Assembly: GCA_026545225.1 (NCBI GenBank)
Contig: CM048846.1
Coordinates: 41,055,501 to 41,119,500, forward strand
Length of the DNA: 64,000 bases
From: Cornus controversa
Taxonomy: Eukaryota; Streptophyta; Magnoliopsida; Cornales; Cornaceae
Direction: 5' to 3'
Shown: positions 22,640 to 34,884 of the stretch, in pieces
Numbering within the stretch: position 1 is the first letter of the stretch
How the letters are laid out: each line of letters starts with the position of its first letter
Translations under genes and position numbers: made by a program
The notes under the pieces: generated by a model
Database searches by the model: none
Seen by the model: the letters and a program-made list of their open reading frames with translations, nothing else
What the model was told of the DNA's origin: nothing

Positions 22640-23601
22640 TCATAATATTGTAACATTCTACTATCTTGATGACAATCCCTAATATAATGAAAGGGACTCG
22701 AGGAAAAGGAACACACATCGTATGTAAGAGGAGGAATGGAATTCAGAGGAGTAGGAAGAGTAGGAAAAGAAGTCCCGATCAATATAACTTGGTCAAGTTT
22801 CTTGGAGAGAGCATCTATTTTAATTTCGGTTACGTGTTCTTTACTTAATTCAAACATGCTCTCAACTTTGGCATTGGAGGGAACAATATTCTTACCCTTC
22901 CTTTCAATTGAAGAACATTGAGATAAATTTTTGCTCAAGTTCTCAAAAAGAGTCCACGCCTCATCGGGACTTTTAAGAAAGAATGTACCCCCACAACTAG
23001 CATCTACCATTTGCTTATGGGGCTCACTTAGACCATCATAGAAACCTTGTACCAATTGTCATTTAAGAATAACATGGTGTGGGCATGATCACAAAAGGTC
23101 TTTCATTCTCTCCCACGTTTCGTGGAAGGTTTCTCCATCCCATTGAGAGAAACCAATGATGGCTTTCCACACATCATTAGTCTTTTCCATTGGAAAGTAT
23201 TTCTTTAGAAACTCTCATTACATTTCTGCCGAAGAGTTAATAGAATAGGGCTCTAAAGAATTAAACCATTATTTTGCCTTATCCTTAAGTGAGAAAGAGA
23301 AGAGACGAAACCTTAAGTCATCTTCTGTGAACTTGTTCACCCGTAGGGTTGAACATACTTCCAAAAAGTAATCTATGTGTTTGTAAAGGTCTTCATTAGG
23401 TAGCCCATGAAAACAATTTAGAAGACTAATGGTGGAGGATTTCATTTCAAAGTGATTCGTCGCCACATTAGGAAAACGAATACACGATGGTGATACATAG
23501 GTAGTTGGAACATAGAAATCCCTAAGAACCTCTACACCTGGAGGGGGTGGTGGTTGAAGGATTAGATTTGGTTGCACATTCACATTATCGTTATTAGTCA
23601 T
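22640..23601 (-). pseudogene. Ty3/gypsy (Athila-like) gag remnant
   Basis: The start MTNNDNVNVQPNLILQPPPP at 23601 is followed by the gag core: STISLLNCFHGLPNEDLYKH, DYFLEVCSTLRVNKFTEDDL and FSFSLKDKAK. The middle (about 23060-23268) continues in other frames with KKYFPMEKTNDVWKAIIGFS and ETFHETWERMKDLL. The 22621-23055 frame has VQGFYDGLSEPHKQMVDASC, EAWTLFENLSKNLSQ. These are the retrotransposon gag motifs that build the particle. Stops and shifts break it. The element is oriented leftward from the LTR at 23994-25380. Its pol is missing: sequence ends near the Harbinger right end at about 22.6 kb. Confidence 0.85.
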
Positions 23602-23970
23602 GTTTTCTCTCCTATGTTCTCTAAAACAAATAGGGTCCCTAGGAATGTCTCTATGTTGTCTAAGAGTTCATTCAAGTTCAAAATTGAATGGCAAGAATAG
23701 TAAGGATAAAGATCTTCTACCTTGCATGCAATGGTACTGTCCTAAAATATATATAAAAACACAAATAAAGCAAATAAATGCAAAATGATTTGATACAATA
23801 CTCGCAAAGGGTCCAAGCTTAAGTCTTGAAGCTTCAAGTGAGAAATTAGTACCTAAAATTAAGCACTCGAAAAGTAAGACAAAAATACTTAAAAGTAAAG
23901 AATTTAAAGAATGAGTTAAGTTAAAAATCAAACTAGACTCAATCTTCTAATTTTTGCAATTAAACAGCAG

Positions 23971-23988
23971 TCCCTAGCAACGGCGCCA
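23971..23988 (-). other. Primer-binding site of the gypsy element
   Basis: The minus strand reads TGGCGCCGTTGCTAGGGA directly after the LTR end. TGGCGCCGTTGCCGGGGA is the PBS type usual for Athila-like gypsy elements; two bases differ here. Confidence 0.85.
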
Positions 23989-23993
23989 AAAAT

Positions 23994-25380
23994 TGATGTG
24001 CTACTTTTGTTTTGACAATCAAAGTATATTTACCACTTACAATAGAACGAATCCTTGATAAGATAGAGCTCTATGTAGAGGGTGTCGGTCCCACAGAGAC
24101 TACATTGGTTTAATGGTTCTAATCAAAGATTGGTTCTAGTTCAATTAACAAACGATGTTTTTTTGTTTGCTTAAGTTACTTGAATTATGGAAAATGCGAT
24201 AATTGTAAAGTGCTTAAGAAAAGGAGAAAGGAATAAGACTTAGACTTCACCATTAGCCTCACAAGCATGTCTATTTCATAATAAATTGGGAAATGCATAC
24301 AAATGTGTACAAATGACACGTCCAACAAGTGCTACCTACAACAACGTTGTCAAGAGGATACATGAACCCTAACTAATGATAATCCATCTTCGATAGGTAT
24401 AATTTATCTACCTAACTACATTAACCTAATTACCTAAGTGTAGCAAAATTATCTTCTCTAAGTATGGACTATGAAAGTCAAGAGTTGACACGTTCAAGTG
24501 AAAATGAGCACCAAGCCATCACTTATACTCTTTTTGAAAGTATAAGTGTTGGAAATTCATTTAAGGCACATTAAGGTTCTAAGACAAGATAAGTTAACAT
24601 ACATCAAACAAAAATGTAAAGAAAATCAACTTGTATTAACAACAAGGCAGGTACAAGTACACATATATACATAAAACTCCCAATTCATTACAAATTTGAT
24701 ATAGTTACATGGCCAGGGTTTTGTCCAAACCCTAGAGAATGAGCTAGTTGATCATGATGGTGAAGAGACACTCCATAGACAGAGATGATCCCAGCTCCAT
24801 ATGGTCTTCAAGGCTTTGTCAAGACCTCCTTTGAAGCTTTCTCTCTCTAGAACTTCACTTCTCTTTCTAGAACTAAAAGTATGTTCTCTATTACAAAATA
24901 TATTATATCTCTAACTATGAGACCAAAAGTGTGTATACATTTGATTTTAAACTCAAAATATCATCCAAATCATGTACAAAAGCTTCTTGAGAAAGATTGG
25001 GGACAAGTGGCAAGTGGCTGAAATATCTTTTGTCAACTGTCTGTCTTCTGCAAACATTATGATGCATCGAAATGTTACTTATGATGCATCACCATTTCGA
25101 TGCATCGAAATGTGATGGACGATGCATCGAAGTGCTTTAATTGCATAGCTTGCAATGGTCTTCATTTTGTAATCAGCTCCGACTTTGGTACGCAATTTGA
25201 TAATCCTCGTTGTTGGCATTCAACCAAGTAGACTTTGAACTCAGAATACATTCTTGAAATGTTAGTAGCATCAGATTTGGGCGCTTTTCAAGATAAAACC
25301 TAAAATCATCAAAAACACTAAAATACGTAAAAACTATACAATATATACAAATATAAGATTAAAATATGTAAGTAAAGGCA
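23994..25380 (-). mobile_element. Athila-like gypsy LTR (5' LTR of the gag element)
   Basis: The minus strand starts TGCCTTTACTTACATA (25380) and ends ...GCACATCA (23994), next to the PBS; 1387 bp. It carries a small array of a CGATGCATCG palindrome at 25061-25133, about 245-320 bp from the LTR start, then a TATA-like AGATATAATATATTTTG near 24893-24910. A diagnostic 'gatcgataccctctacatag..'-type box near the 3' end ('gggaccgacaccctctacat' on the minus strand) also occurs in the LTR at 51142-52564, so the two are diverged relatives. Confidence 0.8.
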
Positions 25381-25389
25381 GTGATTTAC

Positions 25390-25905
25390 TTGAATAAGTT
25401 TACATGAAACCTCCTCCAGGTTTTGAACATCCTCCTCATAAGGTGTTTCATCTCAAACGTGCTTTGTGTAGCTTTAAATAGGCTCCTCAAGCTTGGTTTG
25501 CAAAGTTCAGCTTAACTATATCTCGCTTTAAGTAGACAGTTGTTGCTCGGTCTAATAAAAGGCAAAATATAAAGCACTTGTTGATTCTACTTCTGAAATT
25601 TTGTGGCTATGATGGCTTCTTCAGGACAAGAGAGTTTCTGTATCCATCGCTAATCCTATATATTGTGATAGTAGGAGTGCTTTTCAGATTGCACATAATG
25701 ATGTATTTCATAAGGGGACAAAACACATTGAGATTGATTGTCATTTTGTTTGTCATCATCTTCTTCAAAATTCTTTTCAATTGCAGTCTATCACTTCACA
25801 AGATCAGATAGTAGATGTCTTCACCAAATCACTACTACTAGACCGTTTTCGAGAGCTTGTCTTCAAATTCAAAATGGCTTCATATAATCCACCTTAAGTT
25901 TAAGG
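25390..25905 (+). pseudogene. Ty1/copia pol remnant (RT end and RNase H)
   Basis: MKPPPGFEHPPHKVFHLKRA then LCSFK.APQAWFAKF is copia reverse transcriptase. After a deletion come EILWLWWLLQD, YCDSRSAFQIAHNDVFHKGT, KHIEIDCHFV and IVDVFTKSL, the copia RNase H end. Stops and frame changes show decay. A polypurine tract TAAGGGGGGG (25901-25910) follows. Confidence 0.85.
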
Positions 25906-25911
25906 GGGGGT

Positions 25912-26096
25912 TGTTAGATAATATATTTAATACGGTAAATTACAATGTCCTCCCTTGTAAATAGGCTAAATAACAGGGACCTCCCCTATATTTTAAAAAA
26001 TTACACTATCATCTTCTGTCAATGTTGTCGGTTTACAAAAGGCGTGAATTGACAGTTATACAGTTGTACTTTTATTATTACTTCATGTAAAATATT
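25912..26096 (+). mobile_element. Start of a copia 3' LTR, then unrelated spacer
   Basis: TGTTAGATAATATATTTAAT begins right after the polypurine tract, as a 3' LTR should. It is soon replaced by MITE-like sequence ('ggtaaattacaatgtcctcc') before the next LTR starts at 26097. Confidence 0.5.
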
Positions 26097-27338
26097 TGTT
26101 GACCCAAAAGTGTTGACCTAAGGGCAATCTAGTAATTTTGATGATTACAAACCATTAATGGTGTTTTAGCACTAATGTCTACATTGAGTTATTATGCTAG
26201 TTGATCAAATTTAAAGATAAGATTCAAATAAACAAATCCAATTCCAAACACTTCAAGCTCAATAGCGTGTCACATACATGTACAAAGTATATTGAAATTG
26301 AATAACGTCAAAATAAAAGCTTTCAAGTGGACAAACACTATCAAGCTCAAGAAAACAATCCAAAGAAGCAAATCCCAACTTCAATAGCTCAACCGATCCA
26401 ATCCATTTTAAAGAAAGGGGTAAATAGGATGGTGAGTGCTTAGGAATTAATGTCAAAGTATTTTTGAATTCCTTTGAAGCTCAAATCTTTTATAAATCAT
26501 GCGTAAAAATATTTTTAAACTCATATTTGATCTTTCATCAATCAAACAGTAGGTCTTAAACATCACTCATATACCGTCATGAACCTATATACGTGTTTGA
26601 ACATTTAAACCCCTCAAAAATGCCAAATTCACACACTTGAAGAGTTTTGGTCGCCTAATGGGCTCCATCTGACTGACTGAACCTGAAATTCATTCTAGTG
26701 AGTTATGCAAAATAGAGGAAGTTGGAACATTGTTTCAACTGGCTGAAGCATAGCTTCAGCCGACCAAAATAATGTTATTAACAGCCTAATGAGAACAATC
26801 AAACGACTGGTAGAAACTGGAATTCATTCTAGTAAATATGCAGAACAAGAAACCCTAAAACATAGCTTCAGCCAACCGAACAATGTTCATCAGCCAGCCG
26901 ATGCATTCATCAGTCGGCTGATACTATCAATTTTTGAATCTAACGATTAATTTATGCATTTAATGCTCTCCTAACTACCATAACGACCTTGTTTCAGCAG
27001 CCTCTATCTATAAAATGCATATACACATTGAAGAGACTTAAATATATACAATTTGAGCATTCAATACATTTATCTATTCTCTTGCAAAAAATTCATTCAA
27101 AAGACTTGAGTTTCAACTTGTGAATTCATATATACTCTAGTTTTGTGAGCTTACACTTGTATATTCACCTATATTGAGAGATATTCATTGAGAGCTTCAT
27201 ATTGTTCATCTACATTTGAAGAGATAATTTGTAAATATTTCTTCCATTCAAAAGGATCGGTTTGATCCAAAGGAAGTCTAAAGGAGGTTATTCCTTTAGT
27301 AAAGGTTGGTGTGACCCAGGGAAAACTAAGAGAAGGTG

Positions 27339-29687
27339 TGTAATACCCCGAAAATTTAGATGTCTATTATTTTAAAGAAATTGAATTTCCTTATATGATT
27401 GCTTTATTTTATTAATTCATGTGAAATGCCTTATCTCTATAATTTATCATTTTAGGTGAGTTGCTTTTCTTTTATATGCATTTTATCATTTTATGTGGAC
27501 TGCTTATGTTTTATAGATTCTAATCATTTCATGTAAATTTCTCTATTTATATTTTATCATTTTATGTGAATTGTTATTGATTATGTATTGTTTTATTTAA
27601 ATCTTTTAAATGCTTTGGTTTGGGCTAGGGAGGAATCTGGGTTGGAATGGTTGGGCTAAGGATATGCTTAAGTTGTTGGGCCAGGGTTATAGTTATATTA
27701 TTATTATTATTTTAGTTATTTCGTTTTTAGAAAACAGTAATAGAATAAAAAAATTTTAGACAAAAGAAAATAAGAAACTAGGGTTCCTGCCATTTACTTT
27801 ACGCACAGAACTAAGAGAGTAAACGAAAGAAAGAAGGAAGTGAAGGAATGATCGGGTGAATGAGTTATTGAATCGTCAAAGAGGCAAGTTTGATTATTCT
27901 CTTCCCCTTTGAATCTGTATGCATAGTTTAGGGTTGACGATTATGTTTATATTGAAAATCTGTATATAATTGTATGTTTTTTTTCTCTGTTGCATCTTGT
28001 TGGTAAATTTCATGAGAATTTATTATGCTAAACTGAATATAGGAGTATAGATATATATATATATGTAAGAATATATGCATATATATTTCATGTATGTGTA
28101 AATTGTATAGGAATTTGTTCATGCATGAATTTAGGATGGGAAAGTATGTTAATTCGTAAACCTTCTATGTTGTGATTGTCTAGAAAACGATCCTTGATCT
28201 TTAAGAAAATAGATCGTGAGGAATTTGAGTTCGAATTTTTGAATTTGGCGAAGAATCCTAGGACTTATGAATTGGGTTTCGATTCGGGCCATTTTTGATG
28301 GGGATTTTTGTACCAATGGGTAGAGGGGATCAGGAGGAGATGATTAACACAAAAATCAGAGTGAACGGAGGCCAGAGGGCATCGAAAAATCCCCCAGTGT
28401 ACTGCCAGCGTGTGGGGGCGCGTGCGGCCGGCGCCGACGCTGTCCAGTGGTTGGAAAATCATTTTTGGGCCCCACTAGCGGGGGCCCACCTCTGGGTCCG
28501 ATATGGGCCCATTCCAAATTATTTTGGTATTTGTTTTGAATTTTTGAAAATTTTGAAAAAACTTGAAAACTCAGAAAATCATTTTTTTAAAAATACTTTT
28601 ATAATTCCCAAAATTTTATGGCAACTTCCTGGGGGTTTAAGGAGTTTGGGTTTTAAATTTCATGTCGAAATGATTTCTTCTTGTTTTTAAATTAATTTTT
28701 AAAGTATCTAAAAATTGGGTTTTTTTTCCTTTCTTTCATTTTAGAAAATACTTAGAAATTTCTAAAAAATTTGAGATTTTTACTATAACTTCCTAGATGT
28801 TAAATACACTTGGGTTTAAATTTTTAACTCAAAATGATCTTCCCTTGTTGTTCAATTGATTTTTAAAGTGTCCAAAAGTTATTTTTTTCATTTTCTGTAG
28901 ATCGCCCATACCTAAAAAGGTATCTATACATTTTATTTGGCATGTAAGGATTGCCCGACGTGTCAGGATCGCCCATACCTAATAAGGTATTCATACATTA
29001 TATTTGGCATATCATGATTGCATAGATTTAATAAAATGCATGCATATGTTTCTTTATTTTTTAACTTAAAAAAGGTGTTCGTTTTTAAATAATAAAGGTT
29101 GTTGGGATAATGTATAAGATGATTTTTATCTTTGAAAACATGAACTGAATAAGGAATAATCTGAATGTTTACACCTATATTTTTATCTCTTGTGTCCCTC
29201 ACATTGAGGGTATGTATATTGGTTCTCTAATTGGGATGTAGTAGATAGAACTTGCTCGTGGGTTTAACCCACTTTGTTAATATTTCAAGTCCCATGCAGT
29301 TTCCCTCACGAGGATAGAGTACTAGGGTTGGTTGTGGCAGACATCTACTCTCATCGATCACAGGGTAGGAACCTATCTTATTATTCAGGAGTCAAACTAT
29401 GAACTCATTTAGAGGTTTTGGTTGTTGGTTTTAAATTAAAGTCTTAAACTTTTGTTCATTCCGGTTAAAGGGTCGTTGGGTTACGGGCTTCCAAATTGTA
29501 TTACCAGACATATAATTATTTATTTATCAGTTATTTCAATTTAATGGGATCTTCTGTTCAGCTTTTAGTAGTTATTTTATTTCTGTCTTTTGTCATCTAT
29601 GCTTGTTCCTATCAGTTATTAACATTCCTCAGGTTTTGTGTATGAGATTGGCTACCTCATGCGCGAAATTTTCTGGGGGGCATTTCA
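27339..29687 (+). mobile_element. Solo LTR of 2349 bp with TSD AGGTG
   Basis: Begins TGTAATACCCCGAAAATTTA and ends ...CTGGGGGGCATTTCA. The flanks are AGGTG at 27334-27338 and AGGTG at 29688-29692, an exact 5-bp duplication. Removing it rejoins '..actaagagaaggtg' to 'tttctcttatcaag..' of the host copia LTR. There are no internal retroelement genes, so this is a solo LTR of a large-LTR gypsy family (terminal style as in Del/Tekay elements; lineage inferred). A GC-rich patch at 28360-28500 makes a spurious open frame. Confidence 0.85.
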
Positions 29688-29970
29688 AGGTGTTTCTCTT
29701 ATCAAGAAGGTTTGCTCTCCACCTAAAGGGGGTGCCATATTAGATTCGAAAAGTCTCAAGAGAGGTATTGAGTCGAGGAGTAGGAATTCCGAACCTCACA
29801 AAAATCACCGTGTCAATTGCGTTTGAATTCTCTATCTCTATCTCCGTATATTGTGCTGAAATTATTTCTATTGCTTATCATCATTATATTGCATAATAGG
29901 AGTTTATTTCATTTGATTATACATCTCTTTTAAATCCGAGAAATATATATATACGTGGTTTACCTTAGAC

Positions 29971-30026
29971 CATATTCATCCCCCCCCCCACCCACACCCA
30001 CACCCACACCCACACACACACACACA
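29971..30026 (+). repeat. (C)n(CCCACA)n(CA)n microsatellite
   Basis: A C run, then four CCCACA-type hexamers, then CA dinucleotides, at the end of the copia LTR. Confidence 0.95.
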
Positions 30027-30099
30027 ATCAGAGCCTTGGCTCTAGATTTGTCTTAACCTACTTAAGAGTCGATCCATGACAAACTTAGAAAACTGACAA

Positions 30100-30600
30100 C
30101 ATGAAGAAGGTCATTCCAATAATAGACCTTCTTGGTTTGATAAATCTAACTATAACTATTGGAAAAATAGAATGATAGACTTTCTTCAAGCCTAAGACTA
30201 CCAAATTTTGGCAAGTCATTGTCAATGGACCTTTTGTTCTAATGAAAATCATCGGAGAAACAAAAGTTGCGAAAATTGAAAGTGAATGGAATACGGATGA
30301 CCATACACTCATCTCAATTAATGCAAAAGCCAAAGTCAATCTCAATTGTTCTCTAAGTGCAAATGAATATAATAGAATCTCTAAATGTGTTACGGCCAAA
30401 GAAATTTGAGAAAAATTAGTTGTGATCTATAAAAAAACCAAGAAAGTTCGAGAATCTAAAATTGATCTTCTCATGCATCAATGTGAATTGTTTTCTATGA
30501 AAGATAATGAATCAATTCACATGTTTACTAAATTCTCGTCTATTGTTAATAGCTTAATGCATCTTGATAGAAAATTTTATCACTCCGATGTTTGTTGAAA
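30100..30600 (+). pseudogene. Copia (SIRE-type) gag remnant
   Basis: Reads SNYNYWKNRMIDFLQA, IVNGPFVLMKIIGETKVAKI, EWNTDDHTLISINAKAKVNL, SANEYNRISKCVTAKEIWEK, then RESKIDLLMHQCELFSMKDN and SIVNSLMHLDRKFYHSDVC across more than one frame. This order (YWK.RM, NAKA, I..C.TAKEIW, L) is that of the UBN2-type gag of SIRE copia elements, which forms the particle. Stops and shifts make it non-coding. Downstream no pol was recognised. Confidence 0.85.
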
Positions 30601-31430
30601 AGTTAGTTCTTGATGACTAAAGTGAGAAAATTGTCAAAAATTAGGACAGTTCAAATCTATTTTGGCTTCCAAAAAAAATTCAAAAAACTTGGTTGGCTTC
30701 TATAACACAGAAAAGGGGAAAAGGAAGCCCTAACCGATGAAGACATATAATTTTGATTGAAAGTAAATCTCCACAAGTCAAAGCGGGCTTGTCGAATTGT
30801 ATCAAAAAGCATATCAGCCCCTTCATAATGTGTACTACTACATAGTTATTGATTGATGTCCCTAAGGCCCTTAAGTTGTCCCTTGCAACATAATGATGGA
30901 AGTGTTTGGACAATATTTGAAAGCTAAGAATGGAGTTATCAATACGTTTTCTTCAATCAATCAAAAGAAAAAAAAAAAAGCATTTAACACTCCAAAGTCA
31001 TTTTTATCCCAAACTGAGAAGGGATTCCAAATTTGAAACTAATCATTTTATATAGGACTCACTTCACCTTGCAAATTGAGGACAAATATAAACTTAATTT
31101 ATCTGAAAAAGTAGTCCTTAAAATAGAGTGTCTAGACCGTCAGATATGCCAAGCACAAGTTTGGGGCATTTTTAGTAGTATTATTTTTATACTAAAGCTT
31201 ATTTAACAGAAATTGAAGAAATTGATGATGACAGAGCACTTCACCAAGAAGATGGAGAGATCCTTTTCTTGGGCTTTCAGTGCTCTCTTTGTCTGAGTAT
31301 GTATTTGGAGGTTTTCTTTCATCAATTTATTATTAATCCTTTATTTTGATTAGAATGATATTAGATATAGATGTCAGCTTGACCCAGACCCAGGTAGAGA
31401 GATCTACGAACTTGTGATACAAAAGGCCTC
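30600..31430. other. Degraded element sequence and spacer
   Basis: Continues the copia remnant for a few hundred bp without readable domains ('ggcttccaaaaaaaattc'), then A+T-rich spacer. Nothing else identified. Confidence 0.4.
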
Positions 31431-31439
31431 TTAATTATG

Positions 31440-31526
31440 TGTGGAGGTGGGGGTTATGGTGGCGGATATGGAGGTGGGGATTATGGCGACCGCGATGGAT
31501 ACGGAAGTGGGGGAGTTGACAAATAG
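31440..31526 (+). pseudogene. Glycine-rich tail fragment
   Basis: Twenty-eight codons to a TAG read CGGGGYGGGYGGGDYGDRDG then YGSGGVDK. This resembles the Gly-Tyr/Arg tails of plant RNA-binding or RNA helicase proteins. A stop lies just upstream (31431) and no RRM or helicase motif is nearby, so at best it is a 3' exon relic. Chance from a GGT-rich repeat is possible. Confidence 0.35.
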
Positions 31527-31639
31527 CAATCACTGTGATGCGGTGCACATAACGCATGAAAGTTCGTGTTTCACAATAGAACATTCGTACACTTTCTCTT
31601 ATGCTACATTTCCTACACGTGAATGGAAGAAATGTTTTG

Positions 31640-32165
31640 TATGGTAGGAAAATTAAAGTGGAACGACTATTTCAAATCCATTCTTCAAAATAAAAAAGAA
31701 TGAAAATTCATTCAACATCTCTATCTATGGATGGTCATTCCAATCTCAAGTAAAATTAAATAACAAAAAAATCACTTTCCAAAAAATTACGTTCTAAGTT
31801 CAAAAACTACCGCCACCATCACTACTGCCATCGCCACCTCCTTCCACCACCTCCACTGCCACCTGTACCATCGTCGCCGCCTTCCACCGTCACTTGGAGC
31901 ACTACTGCCTTTCATCACCACCACCATTGTCACCACCTCCACTTCCTTCCACCACTGTCACCACCTTCCATCACTTGTCACTAAGAGGGATATTTTGAAT
32001 AATTTAATTTGAAATTCATTTCATTCTTAAATTATTTCATAGTTACAACCAAACTGTAGATTGGGAATGACTGTTCTATTTCATTTTCATTCTTCTTCTA
32101 TTCCCACCTGCATTACATTCCATTTATGCATATCATTCCATTCATGCGTATCAAACGTAGCCTAG
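31640..32165. mobile_element. Non-autonomous repeat with a CCA-rich core
   Basis: The edges have matching inverted words: 'ccattcttc..aaagaatgaaaattcattc' at the left; 'ttcattttcattcttcttct' and 'ccattcatgcgtatcaaacgtagcct' at the right. The core (31809-31985) is an imperfect CAC/CCA/CCT trinucleotide tract. No protein. Boundaries are approximate. Confidence 0.45.
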
Positions 32166-32263
32166 TGTAGATTATTCTTTATCCCTCTTTTTCTTTTTGG
32201 CAAGATTAAGAAAGTATTCTTACATTACAAAAATTAGATCCAGAAACATGCTATGTGTAAAAA

Positions 32264-32882
32264 CTAGGGGGGCAATTGGGTTGGGCAACCTGAACCCAAC
32301 CCAAGTTCAACCCAATTTTTTATAAGTTTGGGCAATTATTTTTACAAATAGAGTTGATTTTGGATTGAAAAATCTCAACCCGAACTTAATTAGGGTTGGG
32401 CTTGGGTTGAGATACCAACAACCCAAGCCCAACTCGAATCCAAATTATAATATTATTTTTATACATATTTTTTATTTTAAATATATTATATATAATATTC
32501 ATATTATGATAACCTTTTTTCTTTCTAACTACTTTTATTTAAATCTCAATTTATTGTATGTTAACACTTTGGATAATTAATTTTCTAAAAATTTGTTTGT
32601 TATTTTTTAGATATTTGCATTAAGTTGTTAATTTTTTTTCTTTTGTTTAGGAGTAATCTAATGTGAAACTTATTAAAGATCACTTTAAATTTTGAACGTA
32701 GAAATTGGTGATATAGATAACTTGAATTAACCCAATTTTCTAACCCAAAATCTCAATTCGAGTTGCAAACCCAAGTTTAAAATTTTAAGGATGGGTTGGG
32801 TTAGGGTTGACTAGTTAGGATTGGAAGTCAGATTAGGGTTGAACATTTCATATGTAAGGTTGAGCCCGAGTTGCAGCCCTAG
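32264..32882. mobile_element. hAT-like MITE
   Basis: The left end CTAGGGGGGCAATTGGG matches the reverse complement of the right end, CTAGGGCTGCAACTCGGG. Inside are several TTGGGTTGGG / CCCAACCC words. Such 'gggctgcaactcgggt' repeats are common hAT-type non-autonomous elements in plants. No clean 8-bp target duplication was found. Confidence 0.6.
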
Positions 32883-33189
32883 AAAACTTAAAACCTTAAA
32901 TATATGTTTTAACTTTTAAATTTAATATGACTTGGTGAATTGAAAATTGAGGATAAAAGGGATGTATTGGAAATTTTGATTGAGAGTTTAAAATTTGAAT
33001 ATATTTTTTTTCTAATTGGACGCTGTTGGGACATAGTATAGAGACGTTGAGGACATGGCAGGTTAGTTTTGCAATTATTTTTAAAAGCCAGAGTCTAATG
33101 CAAATTTAAACATGCTATAGTTTTTCTTTTTTTAACAATGGTGATGTCGTGTTTCTTAGGAGTACGTCTACAATACACTGGTGTAAATA

Positions 33190-33233
33190 CACCCGGTGAA
33201 TCTAGACAGTACGTGTGATCCAGATTCACCTGG
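33190..33233. repeat. Short hairpin
   Basis: CACCCGGTGAATCT (33190) pairs with AGATTCACCTGGTG (about 33220), with a spacer of about 18 bp. Confidence 0.7.
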
Positions 33234-33753
33234 TGTCTTGCAAATCTTCTCGTTTCTTAGAGCACCCCATAATATGCAATTATAAAAAAAAATTTCTAAC
33301 TGTGTCAGTCAAGAATTCAAACTTTCAACTTTCAAAATATGAGGTGAGAATTTTACCATTACACTATTTTCTTGGGGGTTTCATGGATCAAAAAAAATTT
33401 AATATAAAGTTTTAGGAATGAAAAATAAAACATAGTGACTCCATTTTATTTTTTATTTATTTTTGGTAAATTCCATTTGTGATAATGTAGACTAATGAGT
33501 AAAAAATAATGTTCCACTAACGGTCTTTGTTTTCAAATTTATGTTTGGGCTTAGACTGTAATTGTGTTTGGACCTTGATAGGCTTTAGACAGCAATTGTC
33601 TCTAATGTTTTGCCCAATGGATTTTGTTGGGCTTTACCAGTGCTGTAAATTCTTTCTACATATGCATATACAATCATTTAGAAAAAACAAAAAAGGTTAG
33701 ATAAAGAAATTAATGGCTAACAATGATACCTAACAGTGCATCAAAATTCTTTA

Positions 33754-34322
33754 GGATCAGTTTGGTTAGATGAAAATTGATAGTGAAAAGTGAAAGTAAA
33801 AGAAAATGAAGTGAAGTAAAGGAAAAGAAAATCACGTTTCCAACATGCATTTGCTGAATTTTGTCAAGAAAGTTGTGAGAAAATATTATTTTGTTAGTTT
33901 GGATTGAATGAAAGTGAAAAGAAAATAATTATTTTTACTAAAATTGCCTTTATATTTCAAATACTAAAAAAAATAAATGAATTTATGTTAAATCAATCCA
34001 TTTTATCCAATTGTTTATATCTATTTTTAGCCAACAAAATCAAACCACAAATATCATACACTAAAAATGTAATGTATAAATAAAGAAAAGGAATAAGTAC
34101 GATCTGCAGAAGGAAGATGAAAAAAGAGAAAAAGAAGAATTTAAAATTTAAATATCCATAGAAAAAGATGAAAAAAAAAAAAACTGATAAAAACATGAGC
34201 ATAATAGTAACTTAAAGTTTAAAGCTTTCACGTTCCAGTAGGTTAATGCAAGAAACGTTTTAGAGGAAATCAACTACTTCTTTTCCTTTCTTGCTATTTC
34301 CATCTATCCAAACCACTCTTGA
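33754..34322. mobile_element. MITE, Harbinger-like ends
   Basis: 'ggatcagtttggttagatga' at the left pairs with the reverse complement of the right end, 'gagtggtttggatagatgga'. The core is purine-rich on the plus strand with no gene. TTA and TAA adjoin the two ends but are not the same direct repeat, so the target site is unresolved. Confidence 0.55.
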
Positions 34323-34329
34323 TTTGCCC

Positions 34330-34884
34330 CTAAAATTGTGACTGAGCAACAAATTCAAACAGTAAGCACTACCATTTTATGTAAAGCAGCATATTTGAAC
34401 CCCATGTCATAAAGATTGCAGATTTGTGTACTTTATGAGAGGTGAGGTTAACTGATAAGCTTAAATAAATTCACCAGAATTCTCAATTCAGCATCCAAAT
34501 TTCCTAGACTAGGAATAAAAACTTGTATGTAACAAATCAGTTTTTAATTGTAATGCTTTGAACCATGGTGAGATATATATATATATATAGCTCTGAGAGA
34601 GAATCCCCATTCTATAATTAGGTTATATCTTTATGAGTTAAGTTAGATGACTATGATTCATCAAATAATAACAATCACAATAGCAATAAACACCAACTAT
34701 ATATTTGAATATATAAGGACCTTCACTAAGAGCTTGCAAACCATTCATATCCACCAGTAACAGTACCATGAAAAGGAAAACATACACCCTCATGAAAGTC
34801 AAAAACTCAAAGAACAGACACAAACTTAACATATATAAACTGCCAAGACATGCAAACTCTTAGACACCCAACTACTTGCACATA
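34330..34884. other. Downstream region of the EC1-like gene
   Basis: The 3' flank includes 'tgcaaaccattcatatcc' near 34735, shared with the flank of the broken copy at 14445. An (AT)n tract lies at 34572-34590. No other gene. Confidence 0.6.

Larger units (their letters stand above)
26097..30026 (+). mobile_element. SIRE-type copia 5' LTR, split by a solo LTR
   Basis: Starts TGTTGACCCAAAAGTGTTGA and runs up to a copia gag remnant. Without the nested 2354 bp (27339-29692) it is about 1.57 kb. The 3' end is a C-rich/CA microsatellite (29971-30026). Next comes 'atcagagccttggctct', which resembles the latter part of an initiator-Met PBS. The exact LTR end is uncertain because of the microsatellite. 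Confidence 0.6.

Noticed and set aside
28295..28690. 131-codon frame in a GC-rich patch
   Set aside because: Lies inside a solo LTR and has no protein similarity that I recognise.
32365..32580. 71-codon frame
   Set aside because: Lies inside the hAT-like MITE; it reads its NPN repeats.
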